From Chthonomonadales bacterium (GTDB lineage: Bacteria > Armatimonadota > Chthonomonadetes > Chthonomonadales > CAJBBX01), in NCBI GenBank assembly GCA_027459625.1, contig DAIDHP010000033.1, positions 1-45,036 of the forward strand: a stretch of 45,036 nucleotides of DNA. Direction: 5' to 3'. This document shows positions 44,540 to 45,036 of this stretch, piece after piece. The translations under genes were made by a program, and so were the position numbers. The number at the start of each line of letters is the position of its first letter. The stretch's first letter is position 1. Below the pieces are notes generated by a model. That model saw only the letters and a program-made list of their open reading frames with translations. It searched no databases and was not told the origin of the DNA.

Positions 44540-45036
44540 TATGACCTTCCTCAATTACCATGGGGGGGGGGATCGATTTCGACTTCATTCCCGCCCTCCG
44601 CCAACTATCCTGCCGGAAGCGCGCACACTTTCAGCTACGACCCTGATTCCAATCTGATGGGTTTCACGGATGCGACCGGAACCACAACCAGAGCTTATGA
44701 CGCGGACAACCGGATGACGAACGAGACAAAGAACGGAGCGACAATCAGTTACACTTACGATGGAACGGGTCAAATCGGCTTGCTCTCCTCGGAGACGGAC
44801 CAAAGCGGCCGGGTGATATCCTACTCCTACACTCCACGAAACGCGATCAGCCAGGTGACGGACCCCGCAGGCGCGACCACTTATTCCTACGACGGGGACG
44901 GACATGTGATCGGCGAGACCCTTCCGAACGGCTGCACGGTGACGAACTCTTACAACTCCGACGGCGAACTGACAAGCGTGATAAACAAGTCCTTGGGCGG
45001 GACGGTTCTCAGTTCGTTCACATACACATATAACGC
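44540..45036 (+). CDS. RHS/YD-repeat protein fragment, running off the right end
   Basis: An open frame from 44540 to the window end encodes about 165 residues of YD repeats: FSYDPDSNLMGFTDATG, RAYDADNRMTNE, ISYTYDGTGQIG, TYSYDGDGHVIGE, TNSYNSDGELTSV. This is the RHS-type repeat shell of toxin-delivery or wall-associated proteins. No signal peptide, N-terminal domain or in-frame start with ribosome site is present before the repeats. The nearest ATG (44560) is followed by a ten-G run and is out of frame by one base; with nine G it would read directly into the repeats. The fragment may be the 3' part of a disrupted gene, a silent cassette or a contingency gene. The C-terminal end lies outside the window. 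Confidence 0.75.

Overview
The window is bacterial chromosome of moderate GC content from a motile, envelope-bearing chemoheterotroph. It is gene-dense, with short operons on both strands, one tRNA gene, several rho-independent-type hairpins and several kinds of repeat. Two tandem multi-spanning proteins of the DUF6785/DUF6784 (OPT-like) type, large secreted glycosidases with lectin-like domains, a PQQ-type propeller lipoprotein-export-style operon and FucI together resemble Armatimonadota or Planctomycetota/Verrucomicrobiota-like genomes. That placement is an inference and is not proven by any marker in the window.

Layout, left to right. (1) 171-6963: a four-gene operon with ATGA start/stop overlaps. 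It encodes an iron-sulfur flavoprotein that resembles the GltD small subunit but lacks the NAD(P)H-binding insert, a LolD/MacB-type ATPase, a very long ten-helix FtsX-type permease, and a secreted PQQ-type propeller protein. (2) A small S4 RNA-binding protein, then a GH31 glycosidase with a C-terminal discoidin-like domain. (3) 10603-11645: an array of 115-117 bp tandem repeats. (4) A BNR/VPS10-like propeller exoprotein, a class I glutamine amidotransferase and a lipoprotein ending in a strong terminator. (5) motB and motA on the minus strand, divergent from a secreted protein with a Gly/Ser/Tyr-rich repeat tail. (6) tatC, a coupled one-helix protein and a YchF-type GTPase, converging on fucI. 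(7) A tRNA with CAT anticodon and a NarL-type response regulator.

(8) 25631-33676: a chemosensory cluster of STAS protein, CheA, CheW, a CheR lacking its N-terminal domain, and a 1392-residue receptor with nine tandem HAMP-like units of 91 residues, encoded by a 273 bp DNA repeat. No cheY or cheB is present. (9) An NlpC/P60 peptidase, a FapA (DUF342) protein and a small acidic protein. (10) Two paralogous DUF6785-type membrane proteins and a clan GH-A secreted glycosidase, all on the minus strand. (11) At the right edge, the start of an RHS/YD-repeat coding region just after a ten-G tract that puts the nearest ATG out of frame.

The strongest unexplained signals are: a dispersed 77-87 bp palindromic-ended element present four times, with two near-identical copies flanked by short direct repeats; the poly-HAMP receptor array; the NAD(P)H-domain-less flavoprotein coupled to a type VII ABC exporter; the 58+58 bp modular repeat array; and the poly-G/RHS junction. 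I did not see a complete, obviously novel defence or mobile system.
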